Shown here one piece after another: positions 1 through 10,690 of a stretch of DNA of 64,000 nucleotides. The position numbers and the translations under genes were made by a program. The notes under the pieces are model-generated. The model saw nothing but the letters and a program-made list of their open reading frames with translations, searched no databases and had not been told where the DNA came from. Position 1 is the stretch's first letter, and each line of letters starts with the position of its first letter. Origin of the DNA: Ursus arctos (Eukaryota > Chordata > Mammalia > Carnivora > Ursidae); NCBI RefSeq assembly GCF_023065955.2, contig NW_026623067.1, positions 60,086,444-60,150,443 on the forward strand. Direction: 5' to 3'.

Positions 1-289
1 GTTTGCTTCAGTTTTCTGTCTATGGTCCCTTTATGCTTTATAGTCTTACCTTGCCTACCCTTCCTTTGCTCATATCACTGTATCCAGCCCCAGTAAAAGC
101 ACCTCATTCCCCTGTACTTCATAGCTCTTTGGGGAGACTCTCTCATCTGAGTGCACATAGAGGCCTGCCTGTAAAACACGGGATCTCTACTCAACTCCAT
201 TGCAGTTCAGAAACTGTTACTTAACATTTAGATGGTACTAGACAGAGGCTGAGAACTTTAAAAGAATGGTCGCATTCAATTCCCATTCA

Positions 290-455
290 ATCCCAACTGT
301 TCTGTGGAGTAACTACTTTTATTATATCTCTTTGATAATGGACTAGATTGATGAAAGTGGTTTGTCCAAGGTAAGAGGTGACATTGGAATTCAAATCCAA
401 GTGGTCATATTATAGGGCCAACCCATACTCTTAATCCTCCTCTGCATTAGACTAT
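290..455 (-). repeat. MIR SINE fragment (minus)
   Basis: The order of motifs matches a reverse-oriented MIR core: an exponent-like 'ttattat...' stretch, then 'gtttgtccaaggtaagaggt' (the inverse of the MIR 'acttgggcaagttac' region), then 'ggaattcaaatccaa'. It is an ancient, diverged pan-mammalian SINE with no recognisable target-site duplication. It could be only a partial match, because identity looks low. Confidence 0.5.
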
Positions 456-947
456 AATTGTGTAATTCACTCCATTGAGACCAAAGGGCATTGCTTTATT
501 TTCTAGTAAACAGAGTTTGTTTTAAATTATGCTTTGGTTTCTTTCTTTGTTTTAAAACAGAGAAATTTTGAAAAAGGAAGTTATAATGAACTACCTTAGA
601 AAAATCAGTCTCATTGTGTTAGTGTCTTACTCATTTTGCTTTTGAGTCCTATTCTAGGGTGGGGAGGAGGGTCCATGGTCATTTTGTGGCCATTTGCACA
701 TATATACTCTGGTCTACAAGGATGGAGAAGGCGAGGGAAGAGGCAGTAAGCATACTTCGGTGCTGATATAATGGACAGGAGCAGAGTGAGCAAAACAACT
801 TTTTTTTTTCATTTTAAATTATCCCGTGTTTTTCTCTTGTGAAGTAACTTGTTACATTATGGAAAAACAGCAGATGCTTATAAAATATTGATTTATAGAA
901 ATGTTACCAATGTATTTAACTACATCATGAGTTTGCTTATTAGAAAT
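456..947. other. Unassigned AT-rich DNA
   Basis: I recognise no repeat family, exon or RNA gene here. There is a T-run near 801-809. The short open frame at 611-793 on the minus strand has no recognisable protein features. Confidence 0.5.
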
Positions 948-954
948 GTCCATA

Positions 955-1149
955 CGGGATGCCCGGGTGGCTCAGTCAGTTGAGCGTCTGACTCTTGATT
1001 TCACCTCAGGTCATGATCTCAGGGTCATGATCTCAGGGTCATGCGCTCGAGTCCTGTATTGGGCTCTGAGCTCAGTGCAGAGTCTGGTTGAGATTCTCTC
1101 TCCCTCTGCCCCTCCCTTTCAAATAAATAAATAAAATCTTTAAAAAAAA
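955..1149 (+). mobile_element. Carnivora tRNA-Lys SINE with target-site duplication
   Basis: A complete Carnivora SINE is present: a tRNA-like head (gggtggctcagtcagttgag as A box, a B-box-like region near 1046), a CT-rich segment, (aaat)n and a poly-A tail. It is flanked by a 7-bp direct repeat gtccata at 948-954 and 1150-1156. The unit 'gtcatgatctcaggg' is repeated in tandem around 1010-1040, lengthening the head compared with sister copies. Such elements are transcribed by RNA polymerase III and mobilised in trans by L1. Confidence 0.93.
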
Positions 1150-1369
1150 GTCCATAGATCTGTTATTTTTTAAATATACTGTCTATAATATAATAGTTTA
1201 TATAATGATTTTTCTCAGAATGGTTGAAATTTCAGATTCGATTTCCCAATATGAAACCATGTATTTTAAATTATATACTCAAAAGTAAATTAAATAAAAA
1301 TTTAAAAATTCATTGCGTATTTGCTCTTTGAATTATAAGAATTAAAACAACAGAAAGTGAACTTTTTCA

Positions 1370-2000
1370 CCCACCAGATTGGTAAACATTTAACCGATTT
1401 TTAAATCAAAAGATAGATAATGTTTAGTGTCTGGAATTGGTATGAATTTAGGGGAAGTGTGTTTGTTCTCTTATTTATTGAAGTAGGAGGGAAATATCTC
1501 TGAAAGTTGTCCCAGCAATTCCATTTCTTGGAATATACCCTCCAGAAATACTCACCCATGTGCATAGGAATTGATGTATAAATCATTGCACCATAATTTT
1601 AACTAGTGTAAAACTAGGCTCAGCCATCAGTAAGGAAAGAGTCATAAGTATGGGTGTAATTAAGAGTATAATTATCAATACTACAGATACTGTAGAGCTG
1701 TTGAAGATGTAAATGGACTGACATATTTAAGACTTATTAATGATTGTAAAAGCAAGTAACAAAAGAGCAAATATAGTATTATCTTGCTTAGGTTAAGAAG
1801 TATATGACATTTATGTGTAGAGGTATATGAAAGAACAGAAACATTGTTATTAATGTTTACCTCTGAGGAGGGGATGGGATTGACCAGTCTGGTGAAGAAG
1901 TAGAGGAATTGTCACATTCACGGTGTTTCTATACATTTCTCTGTCATTCAAGTTTTTGTACACTGACTATCCATACATGAATTGCCTTTCTACCTTTATA
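1370..2000 (+). repeat. Old L1 3-prime-end fragment (tentative)
   Basis: Pieces read like a diverged mammalian L1 3-prime region on the plus strand: 'gcaattccatttcttggaat' near 1515, then a distant 'tattaatgtttacctctgag' near 1850. Spacing and order fit, but identity is low. Family assignment is uncertain and it could be another ancient LINE. Confidence 0.4.
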
Positions 2001-2985
2001 ACAGATATGAAAAATTCTTACTGTGAATCTATAAATTTGTGTTTAGATTAAAATTATGAGCTCTATATGTGGTGCATGTGGCATCTGAATTATGGTACAT
2101 TATTGGAATATTATTGCGATGTGACCTTAAGGTATATTTTGTTACAAGGAATGGAAATCCATTTAAAAATCATATGTAGAATTAAGGGGTTTTTTTGAAA
2201 AAATGTAGGAGGATCTTTAAAAACTTGTACAATCCAGCCTCAAGGGAACAGGGAAATCCAGAAACTTCTCTCCATTTCTTTCTCCAGAGCTTCAAGTTCT
2301 CTTACATCTGTTTCTTTTCGCACATCTGCACAGTTCTCCTCTGCAGACTGCCTGCCTCTGCTGTTTGTTTGTTTGTTTGTTTTTAATCATCCTTGGATCT
2401 CTGATTTTACAGGCCCACCACATTTTGGGCTGAGGAAATTCTGGGAGATATGTACTTTGAATAATGACTTTGATTCTATCAGTTTACTCCATCTGATATT
2501 TTATTTTTGAATTTTGAAATAAATTTGCAACTATTAATAGTATTTAAAAGTTCAAACATGTATAGTCACTGTTTTTGGTTCAGGTCCTGCTACTAAAGTA
2601 CAGCCAAGTTTTATATAAAAAGGCCTATTTAGTCATAAGTTTGTGGGCAGTGACATATGGGGTGGGGCCAGGCAAAGCCAAAAAATGTGTTGTCTTGGCA
2701 AAGCTTGAGTTCATATGGCTAAAGGCAAACACATTATGAGCAGAGAGAAGGGCTTACTGCTCCTGACATAGTCTGAGCTAGTGTCCACTGATTACTTACT
2801 CTTCATTCTGCTTTACCTTTGCTAATTTACAAGAAGGAAAGTTGACTACTTACACTGCTATTGGTCCTCATTGGAACATAGTCTGTAAGGCTAGCCCATT
2901 AGGACAGAGGTTTACCATAAGAATTGATTGCCAGTTGGGCAGTGTGTCAAATGTTTGTTAGCTGAACCAAGCAATTACTCTCCTC
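2001..2985. other. Unassigned interval with a (TTTG)n tract
   Basis: No gene or recognisable repeat is seen apart from a short (TTTG)n run at about 2361-2383. Near 2990 a sequence 'caggcagtcctcacttgtca' resembles the terminal repeats of Tigger-like DNA transposons. It may be the outer end of the relic annotated at 3420-3810. Confidence 0.45.
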
Positions 2986-3120
2986 AACACAGGCAGTCCT
3001 CACTTGTCACAGTAGTGGGGGATCTAAAAATGACCAGGCAGAATGATTTTAATAGTCAATGCAAAAATTATGATAGTTCTGTGATCTTCTAAAACTTTGG
3101 TCAAAATATTGAAAACTCTT

Positions 3121-3312
3121 GGGGCACCTGACTGGCTCAGTTGGTTAAGCGGCTGCATTTGGCTCAGGTCATGATCCCAGGGTCCTGGGATTGAGCCCCA
3201 CGTTGGGATCCCTGCTTGATGGGCAGTCTGCTTTCCCCTATCCACCACTTGTGCTCTCTTGCATGTGCTCTCTCTCTCTCTCTCAAATAAATAAATAAAA
3301 TCTTTAAAAAAA
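3121..3312 (+). mobile_element. Carnivora tRNA-Lys SINE with target-site duplication
   Basis: The element begins ggggcacctgactggctcag and ends (caaat)aaataaataaaatcttta(n). An 8-9 bp direct repeat aaaactct is at 3112-3119 and about 3313-3320. It sits inside the 3-prime flank of the Tigger-type relic to the right, so it is younger than that transposon. Confidence 0.92.
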
Positions 3313-3419
3313 AAAACTCTCTTCCTGTCACATTTGTATAGGGAAATGAAAAAAGATAATAAAACAAACATGTAATCAGTGCACTATAATTTATAACATT
3401 AGAAACATTAAGAATTAAA

Positions 3420-3810
3420 GTGCTTTCTTTGTTAAAAAAAGTTATCAAGCGCAATTTGAAGAATAATTGCCTTCTTATAATACATTTGATATGGAGCGAG
3501 CATCTTTTGTAGGCCTTGGTGATTGTCATAATCCTTTCTTGATTTGGATTGGCTCCCAACATTCTATCCTTTGTGCTTTCAGTGTTGTGAAATATTTCTG
3601 AGAGTCCATTTAATGTTGTGTTTTGCCGGTGTCACGTCCTCTGGAATATCTTCGTCCTTTTCGTCATAATCACTTTCATTATTTATGTCAGTAAGTTCAC
3701 CCTCACTAAGTTCCTGTTCGTGCAGATCTAGTGTCTCAGACGGTGGCAGTGACAACATTCCCAAGATGAACTCTTTCTTCTGTAACTCCATGTGTGTTCG
3801 ATGTGAATTT
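3420..3810 (-). mobile_element. Tigger/pogo-type DNA transposon relic, transposase C-terminal region
   Basis: Read on the minus strand, the frame at 3791-3579 gives an acidic stretch containing HEQELSEGELTDI and a D/E-rich hinge, then WTLRNIS. After a frame break at about 3575 the reading continues as STKDRMLGANPNQERIM and then, in another frame, KMLAPYQMYYKK ... LDNFF. This order (acidic 'H.QELT..EL' segment, TLK.LS, a KD.ML..DPN.ER block, KMLAPY..LY, LD.FF) is what I know of the C-terminal end of Tigger-family (pogo superfamily, DDE) transposases. The gene is dead: several frame breaks are present, and the catalytic DDE core and DNA-binding domain were not seen. A second, independent copy lies at 40840-41350 on the plus strand. 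Confidence 0.78.
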
Positions 3811-4239
3811 CACCTCTAGCATTATCACTTTTTTTTTTTTTTTTGCACTTTCACCTTCGTTGGCCAATTCCCTTTTTCACTTACGCGTTTTTATAAAATG
3901 TCATGTGGATTTATCGCTGGGAGATAAACTCCTCTTTAGGCAACACAACAATAAGGCTTTGCTGCATGGGAACTGAGTAACTGACGTGTAGACTTCTTTC
4001 AAAGTCCACAGACAAGACTTTGAAGGAGGTGTGATTGATCTCTGATCATGATGTCCGTGTGTCATCTACACAGTGATTTGTGAACTGAAGGGCTAGCAGC
4101 CAAGTTTGTACTTTCTGCAGTTGGTCACACTTAATATACAATGGCAACTGAAATTTGAATTGTGTTGTTTGGGTACTGATGTTGTTTAAGTAAACCGTGG
4201 CAGCTGAAATTTGTGCATATTGGTACTGTGTAAGAAAAG

Positions 4240-4770
4240 AACTGCCTGTCTGTCTCAACAGAAATGCATCCATGTGCTCACCAAAGCACAGGCACAAAAA
4301 TGTTGACAGTGGTACCATTCATAATATTGCTAAATTGGAAACTATCCAAGTGCCTGCCAGAAGTAGAATGGATAAATAAATTGTGGCTTAGTCATAAAAT
4401 GGAATACCTCATAGCAATGGGATTGAACAAATACAACTCCATGAAATAACAGGGGTGAATCTCCCAAAATGTTGAACAAAAAAAAAAAAATTCAAACATC
4501 GAAGAATATGTATGATAGGATTCCATTTATGTAAAGTTCAAGGGCAGGCAAAACTAATCTATGGGATCAGATGTAAATCCTTGGCAGAGGTAGTGCCTGG
4601 AAGAGAGTGTAGTGTGGACTTTGGGATGCTGGTAATGTTACATTTCTTAATCCAGGGTACACAGATATTTCTGCTTTGTGATAATTCAACAACCTGTCAC
4701 TTCTGATCGGTGCCTTTTTTTATATGGGTATTATACTTCAATAAAACTTTTATCCAAAATGTAACACAAT
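4240..4770 (+). repeat. Old L1 3-prime-end fragment
   Basis: The order matches a diverged L1M 3-prime end: 'ttgctaaattggaaactatc', 'gtagaatggataaataaatt', 'ggaatacctcatagcaatgg', 'ggattccatttatgtaaagt', and a terminal 'attatacttcaataaaactt'. These correspond to the last part of ORF2 and the 3-prime UTR. Open frames at 4197-4449 are shadows of this element. Confidence 0.7.
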
Positions 4771-5244
4771 TCTTACAATAACTTACAGATCAAAATCTGT
4801 AATAAATTTACTCTTTTAATTATAGTGCAGTCTGTGAGCTCCCTAGAGCAACCTCAATAGCACACCTTGCCTACTGGAAGCAAGCACTTACTTTCTTGAG
4901 TTTGAGGAAAAAATGATGGAATTATATCAATAATGATGAAATGGTTCAAAACCATGGGGAGGGGCAGGAGAATATGTTGCGTGCATTCATATCATTTATC
5001 ACCAGGCTGTCATTAAAAAGAAAAACTGGGGCGGGGGCCTCCAGAGCATGAAGTGCAAAAACATGCTTCTGGCCCTTCCCTGCCACTCTCGGGACCAGCA
5101 GCCTCTGTACCAAATACCTCAGGCTAAGCCCATCTCAGATATTGAAGTTACCATCTAGGCCTTTGACACTACAGGCCCGTATGTCCAGTGGACTTGAGTT
5201 AACTCCTCAAAATGTCATATCGAGTTCTTAAGGCAACTGCTTAG
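4771..5244. other. Unassigned interval
   Basis: I see no gene, RNA or recognisable repeat. Base composition is typical of the surrounding unique DNA. Confidence 0.45.
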
Positions 5245-5259
5245 AAAATGGGCTTCTAG

Positions 5260-5450
5260 GGGCACCTGAGTGGCTCAGCCATTAAGCGTCTGCCTTCTGC
5301 TCAGGTCATGATCCCAGGGTCCTGGGATCAAGCCCCACATCGGGCTCCCTGCTCAGCAGGAAGCCTTCTTATCCCTCTCACACTCCCCTTGCTTGTGTTC
5401 CCTCTCTTGCTGTCTCTCTGTCAAATAAATAAATAAAATCTAAAAAAGGA

Positions 5451-5501
<51 letters not shown>

Positions 5502-5549
5502 GAAGGAAGGAAGGAAGGAAGGAAGGAAGAAAGAAAGAGAAAGAAAGAA
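5260..5549 (+). mobile_element. Carnivora SINE with expanded (GAAA)n/(GGAA)n tail
   Basis: A Carnivora SINE body (gggcacctgagtggctcagc to aaataaataaaatct) is followed by about 100 bp of pure (GAAA)n, then (GGAA)n, then mixed repeats at 5449-5549. A perfect 15-bp target-site duplication, aaaatgggcttctag, lies at 5245-5259 and again at 5550-5564, outside the microsatellite. The microsatellite is therefore the grown poly-A tail of this insertion, not an independent repeat. Confidence 0.96.
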
Positions 5550-5629
5550 AAAATGGGCTTCTAGAGACATGGGTGGGTTTATCTAATTTCAAAAAATTTA
5601 GGCAACGTTCAGTTCTTGAATAATTAATT

Positions 5630-5700
5630 AGTTCAGTAATTATTTATTGTCCATTTACCAGTAATTATTGGGATGGCTCTAGGCTAGGCCTTCCCATTCT
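5630..5700 (-). repeat. L2 3-prime-end-like fragment (weak)
   Basis: The stretch 'taattatttattgtccattt' followed by 'ggctctaggctaggcct' resembles an inverted L2 3-prime end (ttattgagcacc...ctaggtgc). It is short and diverged, so it could be chance. The surrounding 5565-5985 otherwise shows nothing recognisable. Confidence 0.3.
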
Positions 5701-5989
5701 TTGTTTTCTCTTTCCTTTTTCTTTAGGTTAAAAGAAAAAAAAAACTATAACCAACATTACTTTTGTAGTAAAGAGTCAAATTGTTCTGTAAATCTGCTTC
5801 AAAACTCAGTAGACCTCTGACCACTACTGTCATTTCCTATTCTGCAGTGGCACTTAAGTTCAACTTTGTAAACTGATTCCTTTGATACTTCCTGCCGTAT
5901 CTCTAAACCACATGGTTATATGGCTACCTCCTATGGCTACCTGTTTTTACAGCATTTGACATGGTATTAGTTGCCATAGCATTCCACTG

Positions 5990-6316
5990 TATTGGGCTAC
6001 TATAACAAGACACCACAGACTGAGCAGCTTAAATAACAGACATTTATTTCTCTCAGTTCTGGAAATTGTGAAATCCAAGATCAAGGTATCTCTCAGTTCA
6101 GTTCCTGCTGAGGGCTGTCTTCCTGGGATTCAGAGAGCCACCTTCTTGCTCTGTCTTAAGTGATCTCATCATCAGGCCCCCACTCTCATGACCTAATCCA
6201 ACCTGAGTTACCTCTCAAAGCCCCCACCTCCAAATACCATAACATTAGGTGTAAAACTTCACCATATGAAATTGTGGGGATGGGCACAATTTCACTCCAT
6301 TCCAGACATTATCTTT
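5990..6316 (-). mobile_element. MLT1-type MaLR LTR (solo, minus)
   Basis: The succession 'actataacaagacaccacag', 'cagacatttatttctctcag', 'ttctggaaattgtgaaatcc', 'gccccca' and 'gtgggga' is the reverse complement of the MLT1 family LTR (ERVL-MaLR). The normal LTR reads from a 'gggttgaattgtgtcccc'-like start to 'ggcttaaacaacagaaat' and a closing 'gtagtattttgtta'-like end. It is a solitary, diverged LTR with no internal retroviral sequence next to it. Confidence 0.8.
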
Positions 6317-6479
6317 TGCCTTTCAACTGGGAAAAACATGAAGATGTCTTCTTGTTTCCTCAACCTCACAACATAGTCACACTTCCCATCCCCCATCTCC
6401 CCATATAATTGTACAATGATTTTAGTATGTCAGTTAAACAAGAACCCAGAAGTATCATGCTACTTAAAATACAGTTGAC

Positions 6480-6945
6480 TCCCAAATCTATCCCTTCCAA
6501 CCGTGACCTCTGTCCTCCTCTGGCAATCTCATATAGCCTGTACCATGTCTATTCAGGTCCATGCACCTTTACTCATTTGACTCTTCTACTTGGAAAGTCT
6601 TTCTTCCTCTTCTTCACCTGGATTCCTACATCTTTTTTTTTTCTTTTTTTTTTTTTTTTTGATTCCTCGGTCTTTTATTTCCAGTCTGAGTTCAGCCCCA
6701 TCTCTTCCAGCAAACCTTCCCTTGCCCCCTGCCTTTCTTCTATCCAAGGCCTCCAACCTGGGAATAGAACTTTAATCCTGCAATTATCATCCCATGTTGA
6801 AATTCTGTGTGTAAGAGTGTCTCCACCTCAAGACTGTAAGCTCCCTGAAGAGGGAAACCTTGCTTTTTCATCAGTGTGAGCCCTAGTACCAGCACTATGC
6901 TTGGCACACAAGAGGCATTCCATATGTATTTAATTAACAAACACA
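6480..6945 (+). repeat. L2 LINE 3-prime end
   Basis: The terminal L2 signature is present: 'aagactgtaagctccctgaa' near 6830, 'cagcactatgcttggcacac' near 6890, and a degraded 'attccatatgtatttaatta' in place of the usual 'caataaatatttgttgaat'. Upstream 'tctacttggaaagtctttct' fits the 'cctggaatgttcttcc' section. A poly-T tract at about 6632-6660 interrupts it and may be a later insertion. The 156-codon open frame here is a by-product. Confidence 0.6.
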
Positions 6946-7511
6946 ATTAAAGTGGTATTTGGTGCTTTCATTCACTTGTGACTTTAGCTTTTGTTTTTCT
7001 TAATATCTGATACATTTGCTTTAATGGGACTAAAATTATTTCCTCCCAGTTAATGATCCTCTTGGTTCCCAACAAAATTTGCAGGCCAAGAACAATTTGC
7101 GAAAACCGTCTCGTAGACAAGAGTGTTTGTTGCACTTGATTTACGTCTTAATGGGTGTGTTTCTTACTTCATAGTGTAACTTCCCTTTTGCTTATTAGAC
7201 TTGCCTTGTACCAAATCAATACAAAAGAGTTAGGGGAAAGGGCAAATAATTTTCATAGTAGTTACAGCACTATTTCATGATGAGAAAACAAGATTGGAAT
7301 GTTTAATGACTGACTGGATTTACATTGCAAGAGAGTCTTAATGTTTTATTACTTTATAAATGAGTGGATGACGCTTAGGTCACAAGAATATTTTTTAAAA
7401 TGTAATTTTATGTTTGCATTATCACTTCCCTAAGACCCTCCACCTTTTTTTTTTAATTAGCTCAATGTAATCTTTCCTTCTACCTTCCTTATTTCCTTCC
7501 TTCCTTTCATA

Positions 7512-7665
7512 GACTTTATCTTTTAGAGCAATTTTAGTTTCACACAAAAATTGAGGGAGAAGATGCAGAGATTTTCCACATACTGCCTATCCCACATAGC
7601 CTCCTCCATTATTAACATTCCCCACCAGAGTGGTTCATTTGTTACAGTTGATGAAATGAAATACA
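7512..7665 (-). repeat. L1 fragment (minus)
   Basis: The motifs 'tttagagcaattttagtttc', 'agattttccacatactgcct', 'cattattaacattccccacc' and 'agagtggttcatttgttaca' are the reverse complement of a common old mammalian L1 3-prime UTR module. The element is truncated on both sides. The 76-codon open frame beginning at 7551 runs through it and is not a gene. Confidence 0.6.
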
Positions 7666-7679
7666 CTTTTGGTTATTCC

Positions 7680-7985
7680 TTTAAAAGGAAAGGTGTGCGA
7701 TCTCCAATTGCCCTCTCCCCTACCCACAAGGTGGAATTTAGATGTGATGGCCAGAGCTGCAGCAGTCATATTAGGTCCTGAGATTGAAGCTATGTGCTGA
7801 GAATGGCCGAGCCATTCTCACATGGGATCTCCAGCATTGTGGAGCACTGTCGTGAGCCTAGGTTGCCTGCCCCAGTCAGTTATGTGACAGAGAGAAAAAC
7901 AGCTATCTTGTTTAAGCTGTTGTTTCTTTGGCCTTTTCTACGGCTGTACCTAAGCCTGTATCCTAGCAGATACAAAGTATGAATA
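7680..7985 (+). repeat. Diverged MaLR-like LTR fragment
   Basis: The 3-prime part reads 'agttatgtgacagagagaaa', 'agctatcttgtttaagctgt' and then a 'ctagcagataca' end. This resembles the closing section of MaLR LTRs (polyadenylation signal region, 'tgtttaagccac', '..ctgataca'). The 5-prime part is not recognisable. It could be another ERVL-class LTR. Confidence 0.4.
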
Positions 7986-8141
7986 ACTTCCTATCACTCA
8001 CAATTTATTCCTAGGGACTAAAGCATAATACCATCTAGATTTTCTTCTTAAAACTCAACTACTCTGGGAGAGGAGACCTATTAAAGTGTTTTGGTCAGAA
8101 ACTTCTTGACATGATTTAGCTTATCAAATTATTTTTATTCT

Positions 8142-8342
8142 TGGGGCACCTGGATGGCTCAGTTAAATGTCTGCCTTCAGCTTAGGTCATGATCCCAGGG
8201 TCCTGGGATTGGCCTGTATCTGGCTCCCTGCTGAGCAGGGAACCTGCTTCTCCCTCTCTCTCTGCTCCTCCCCCTGCTCTTGTGGGCACTCTCTTTCTCT
8301 CTCTCAAATAAATAAATAAATAAATAAATAAAATCTTTTAAA
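8142..8342 (+). mobile_element. Carnivora SINE with 16-bp target-site duplication
   Basis: A SINE from ggggcacctggatggctcag to (aaat)n aatctttta is flanked by a perfect 16-bp direct repeat, aaattatttttattct, at 8126-8141 and 8343-8358. Part of the head is deleted ('cagttaaatgtctgcc', lacking the usual 'cggttaagcg'). Confidence 0.96.
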
Positions 8343-8358
8343 AAATTATTTTTATTCT

Positions 8359-9035
8359 CCATTTTCAGGGTTCTGTATTAAAGGAAGATTCTGTTTTTAA
8401 TATTGGTGTTGTGTTACTCAATTTACGAAACCTGAGTTGGGGTAGAGAATTTGACTACCTCTGCACAGGGCTGAGTCTGGAGGTGCCAGTTAGCACAGAT
8501 CCAGAATTCTCTACATGAGCAAGACCATATTTTAGTGTGAAAGCTAATAAAGAGTGAGGTCCTTCAGGAACAAGGTCTAACTAACAATTCATGAGGCTGT
8601 AGATGAAGAAGTCCAGGAGTTCATGGTACTGCTTGAGAAATAAAATACTTTAAGTATTTTTAAATTGGCTTTTAGGTGGGTATAACTGTTGATGGACATT
8701 ATTTTTATGGAATTTTACTCCCAAATGACAAAAATATTTTGTTCTCAATAGACTTGGCCATGGAACTTAAAACAATCATGTCCTAAGGGCAGATTTTTTT
8801 CTGCTTTTCTTCATCTCCTCTTCCTCCTCCTTTTTTCAGGATGCAGTATTCTCTTCTCTTTCCCCTCATGCTTTTTTTTTTCCTCTACCCCTATTTTACA
8901 TCTTTGATTTTCCCATCCTGTCTGCTCAACATTGCAAGAGATTCACAATCTACAGACTTCCAAATCACAAAGCAGTGTTTCTCAAAATGAACCACTCCAT
9001 CTGTAACTGATAGGCTAAATTCTGAAATGTGAGCA
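8359..9035. other. Unassigned interval
   Basis: No gene, RNA or confident repeat. There are pyrimidine-rich tracts around 8805-8890. Confidence 0.45.
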
Positions 9036-9039
9036 ACAA

Positions 9040-9160
9040 GGAGGTAGATGGTTGACCTTGAATAAAACACTTCACCTCTCTTGATTTCAGTTTTATTGTC
9101 CTGAAATATGGGATGGGTGATCTTTAAATAGTCTTTTCCCTAACAGCACATTCAGCACCT
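9040..9160 (+). repeat. MIR fragment (plus)
   Basis: The sequence 'ttgaccttgaataaaacact' followed by 'cacctctcttgatttcagtt' and 'tattgtcctgaaatatggga' follows the MIR core and 3-prime order (tgaccttgggcaagt, ctcagtttcctcatctgtaa, atggg). Confidence 0.6.
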
Positions 9161-9410
9161 CATCTTTTTGTTAAAGGCTCATTTGAAGGTGCCAGTACTC
9201 ATTCTGATATGTAATAAATACCTCCTCCATCCCCCTCTTTATGGGCACCCTCACCCTTCTTTATTTGCTCTAGCAAGAGATCTTCATATTGCTGCCAAAA
9301 GGTCTGTGGATATGGGAGAATTAACTTACTTGAACAGAAGTGTATCAGTGTTTTTATACATTTTTTAAAAAGGTGGAGAACATGAATTGTTGCAAAACAC
9401 ACAAAAAGAG

Positions 9411-9740
9411 AAAATTTGAATGTTGACTAAGAACTTGGAAAAGCTGCTTACCTACTTATTCTAATGGTTTGCCCACATCCACCTTTATGACTTTATGAGT
9501 GTCATATAGCTTAATTTATGTTGTCTTTTTGGCCTACAGGCAAGTATGCTGGGAAATTAGTATTCATTTATCAAGTCATTAGAATTTTTTTTGTAGATAT
9601 ATATATAGAGAGAGAGAGAAAGATGTATGTCATATACATATGATAATTTGAATGTTGACTAAGAACTTGGAACTAAAATTTGAATGTTGATATATATCTG
9701 TCTATATATATCTGGCTGGCTATCTATCTATCTATCTTAG
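9411..9740. repeat. Local dispersed 28-bp duplication plus TA/TCTA microsatellites
   Basis: A 28-base segment (begins aatttgaatgttgac) at 9413-9440 recurs exactly at 9645-9672. Its first part, aaaatttgaatgttga, recurs a third time at 9675-9690. Between and after the copies lie (TA)n/(GA)n at about 9596-9620, (TA)n near 9690-9710 and (TCTA)n at 9721-9737. This looks like a replication-slippage or template-switch patch, not an insertion of a known element. Confidence 0.85.
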
Positions 9741-10690
9741 TAGAATAACTAAATTACTCATTGTTGATTGGATAAAGAAGTGGTTATTACTGAAGTTCCT
9801 GGCCAAGGTGGCATCTGTAGACCATGGTCTGTCTCCTTACTGATCACAACTAAAACTCTGGGAAGCGGATAAAAGGCAACTACTTGAGGATTCTGAAAAG
9901 TAAGCAATAACATAGAAAACGGACACCGAAGTCAAAATTTGATTAACAACCTATAGCAAAGAGGAGTTTTATTTTTCTGTTTTTGTTTTTTCTCCTTTGA
10001 CTCCTAGATTTGAATTGGGGGTTGGCTGATGTGTACGATTTGGCAGCAAGTGCCGACAGAAAAACACTGAGATAAAATCATTTATTCAGAAGACCAGGAA
10101 TAGGGATGCCTGATTTCCAGAGGGTGGAAATAACTTTTTTTCTGTGTTTTTTTTTTTCCTCTTCTGGTTCTGACTCAAAGCTAGCCTCAGACATGACACT
10201 GGACTGTCATCACTGTGATAAAGGCACCTTTAACACCAAGAGAAGACTGAGTTCTGGTGTAAAGGAACTGAGAAAAGAACTGTCCAAAGAGTGTGAGGGA
10301 ATCCCTTTATTTTTCTATGTTGTTTTCCTCTCTTCTTTATTCCAAAAGCAGCACCAGTTATGTGGAACTGTACAAAGCACAGGAGGCTAGTGTTCCATCC
10401 TTCTAGCCAATGGAACTAGAGAAAATGGGTCACTGTGAACCAGAGTGTGGGAGAAATACTGGAGAGGGAAGACCGGAGGTGAGGATCCCTTAGTTCTCTG
10501 TGCAAGCCAACATTAGATCCAGGCTCACCTCCAAGTTTGGCAAACGTAGATCAGACACAAAGAAACAGCAAGGACTTCAAAAAATAAACTGCCATATAAA
10601 AAAGCTGACCAGGTCCCATGCTAACTTCCAGATCTTCACCAAGTAGACCCAAACAGCATAGTAAAGTCTTTAAAAATGAGCTGATATTGG

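Noticed and set aside
6409..6879. 156-codon plus-strand frame
   Set aside because: Contains a poly-T encoded poly-Phe run and L2 sequence, so it is a repeat artefact.
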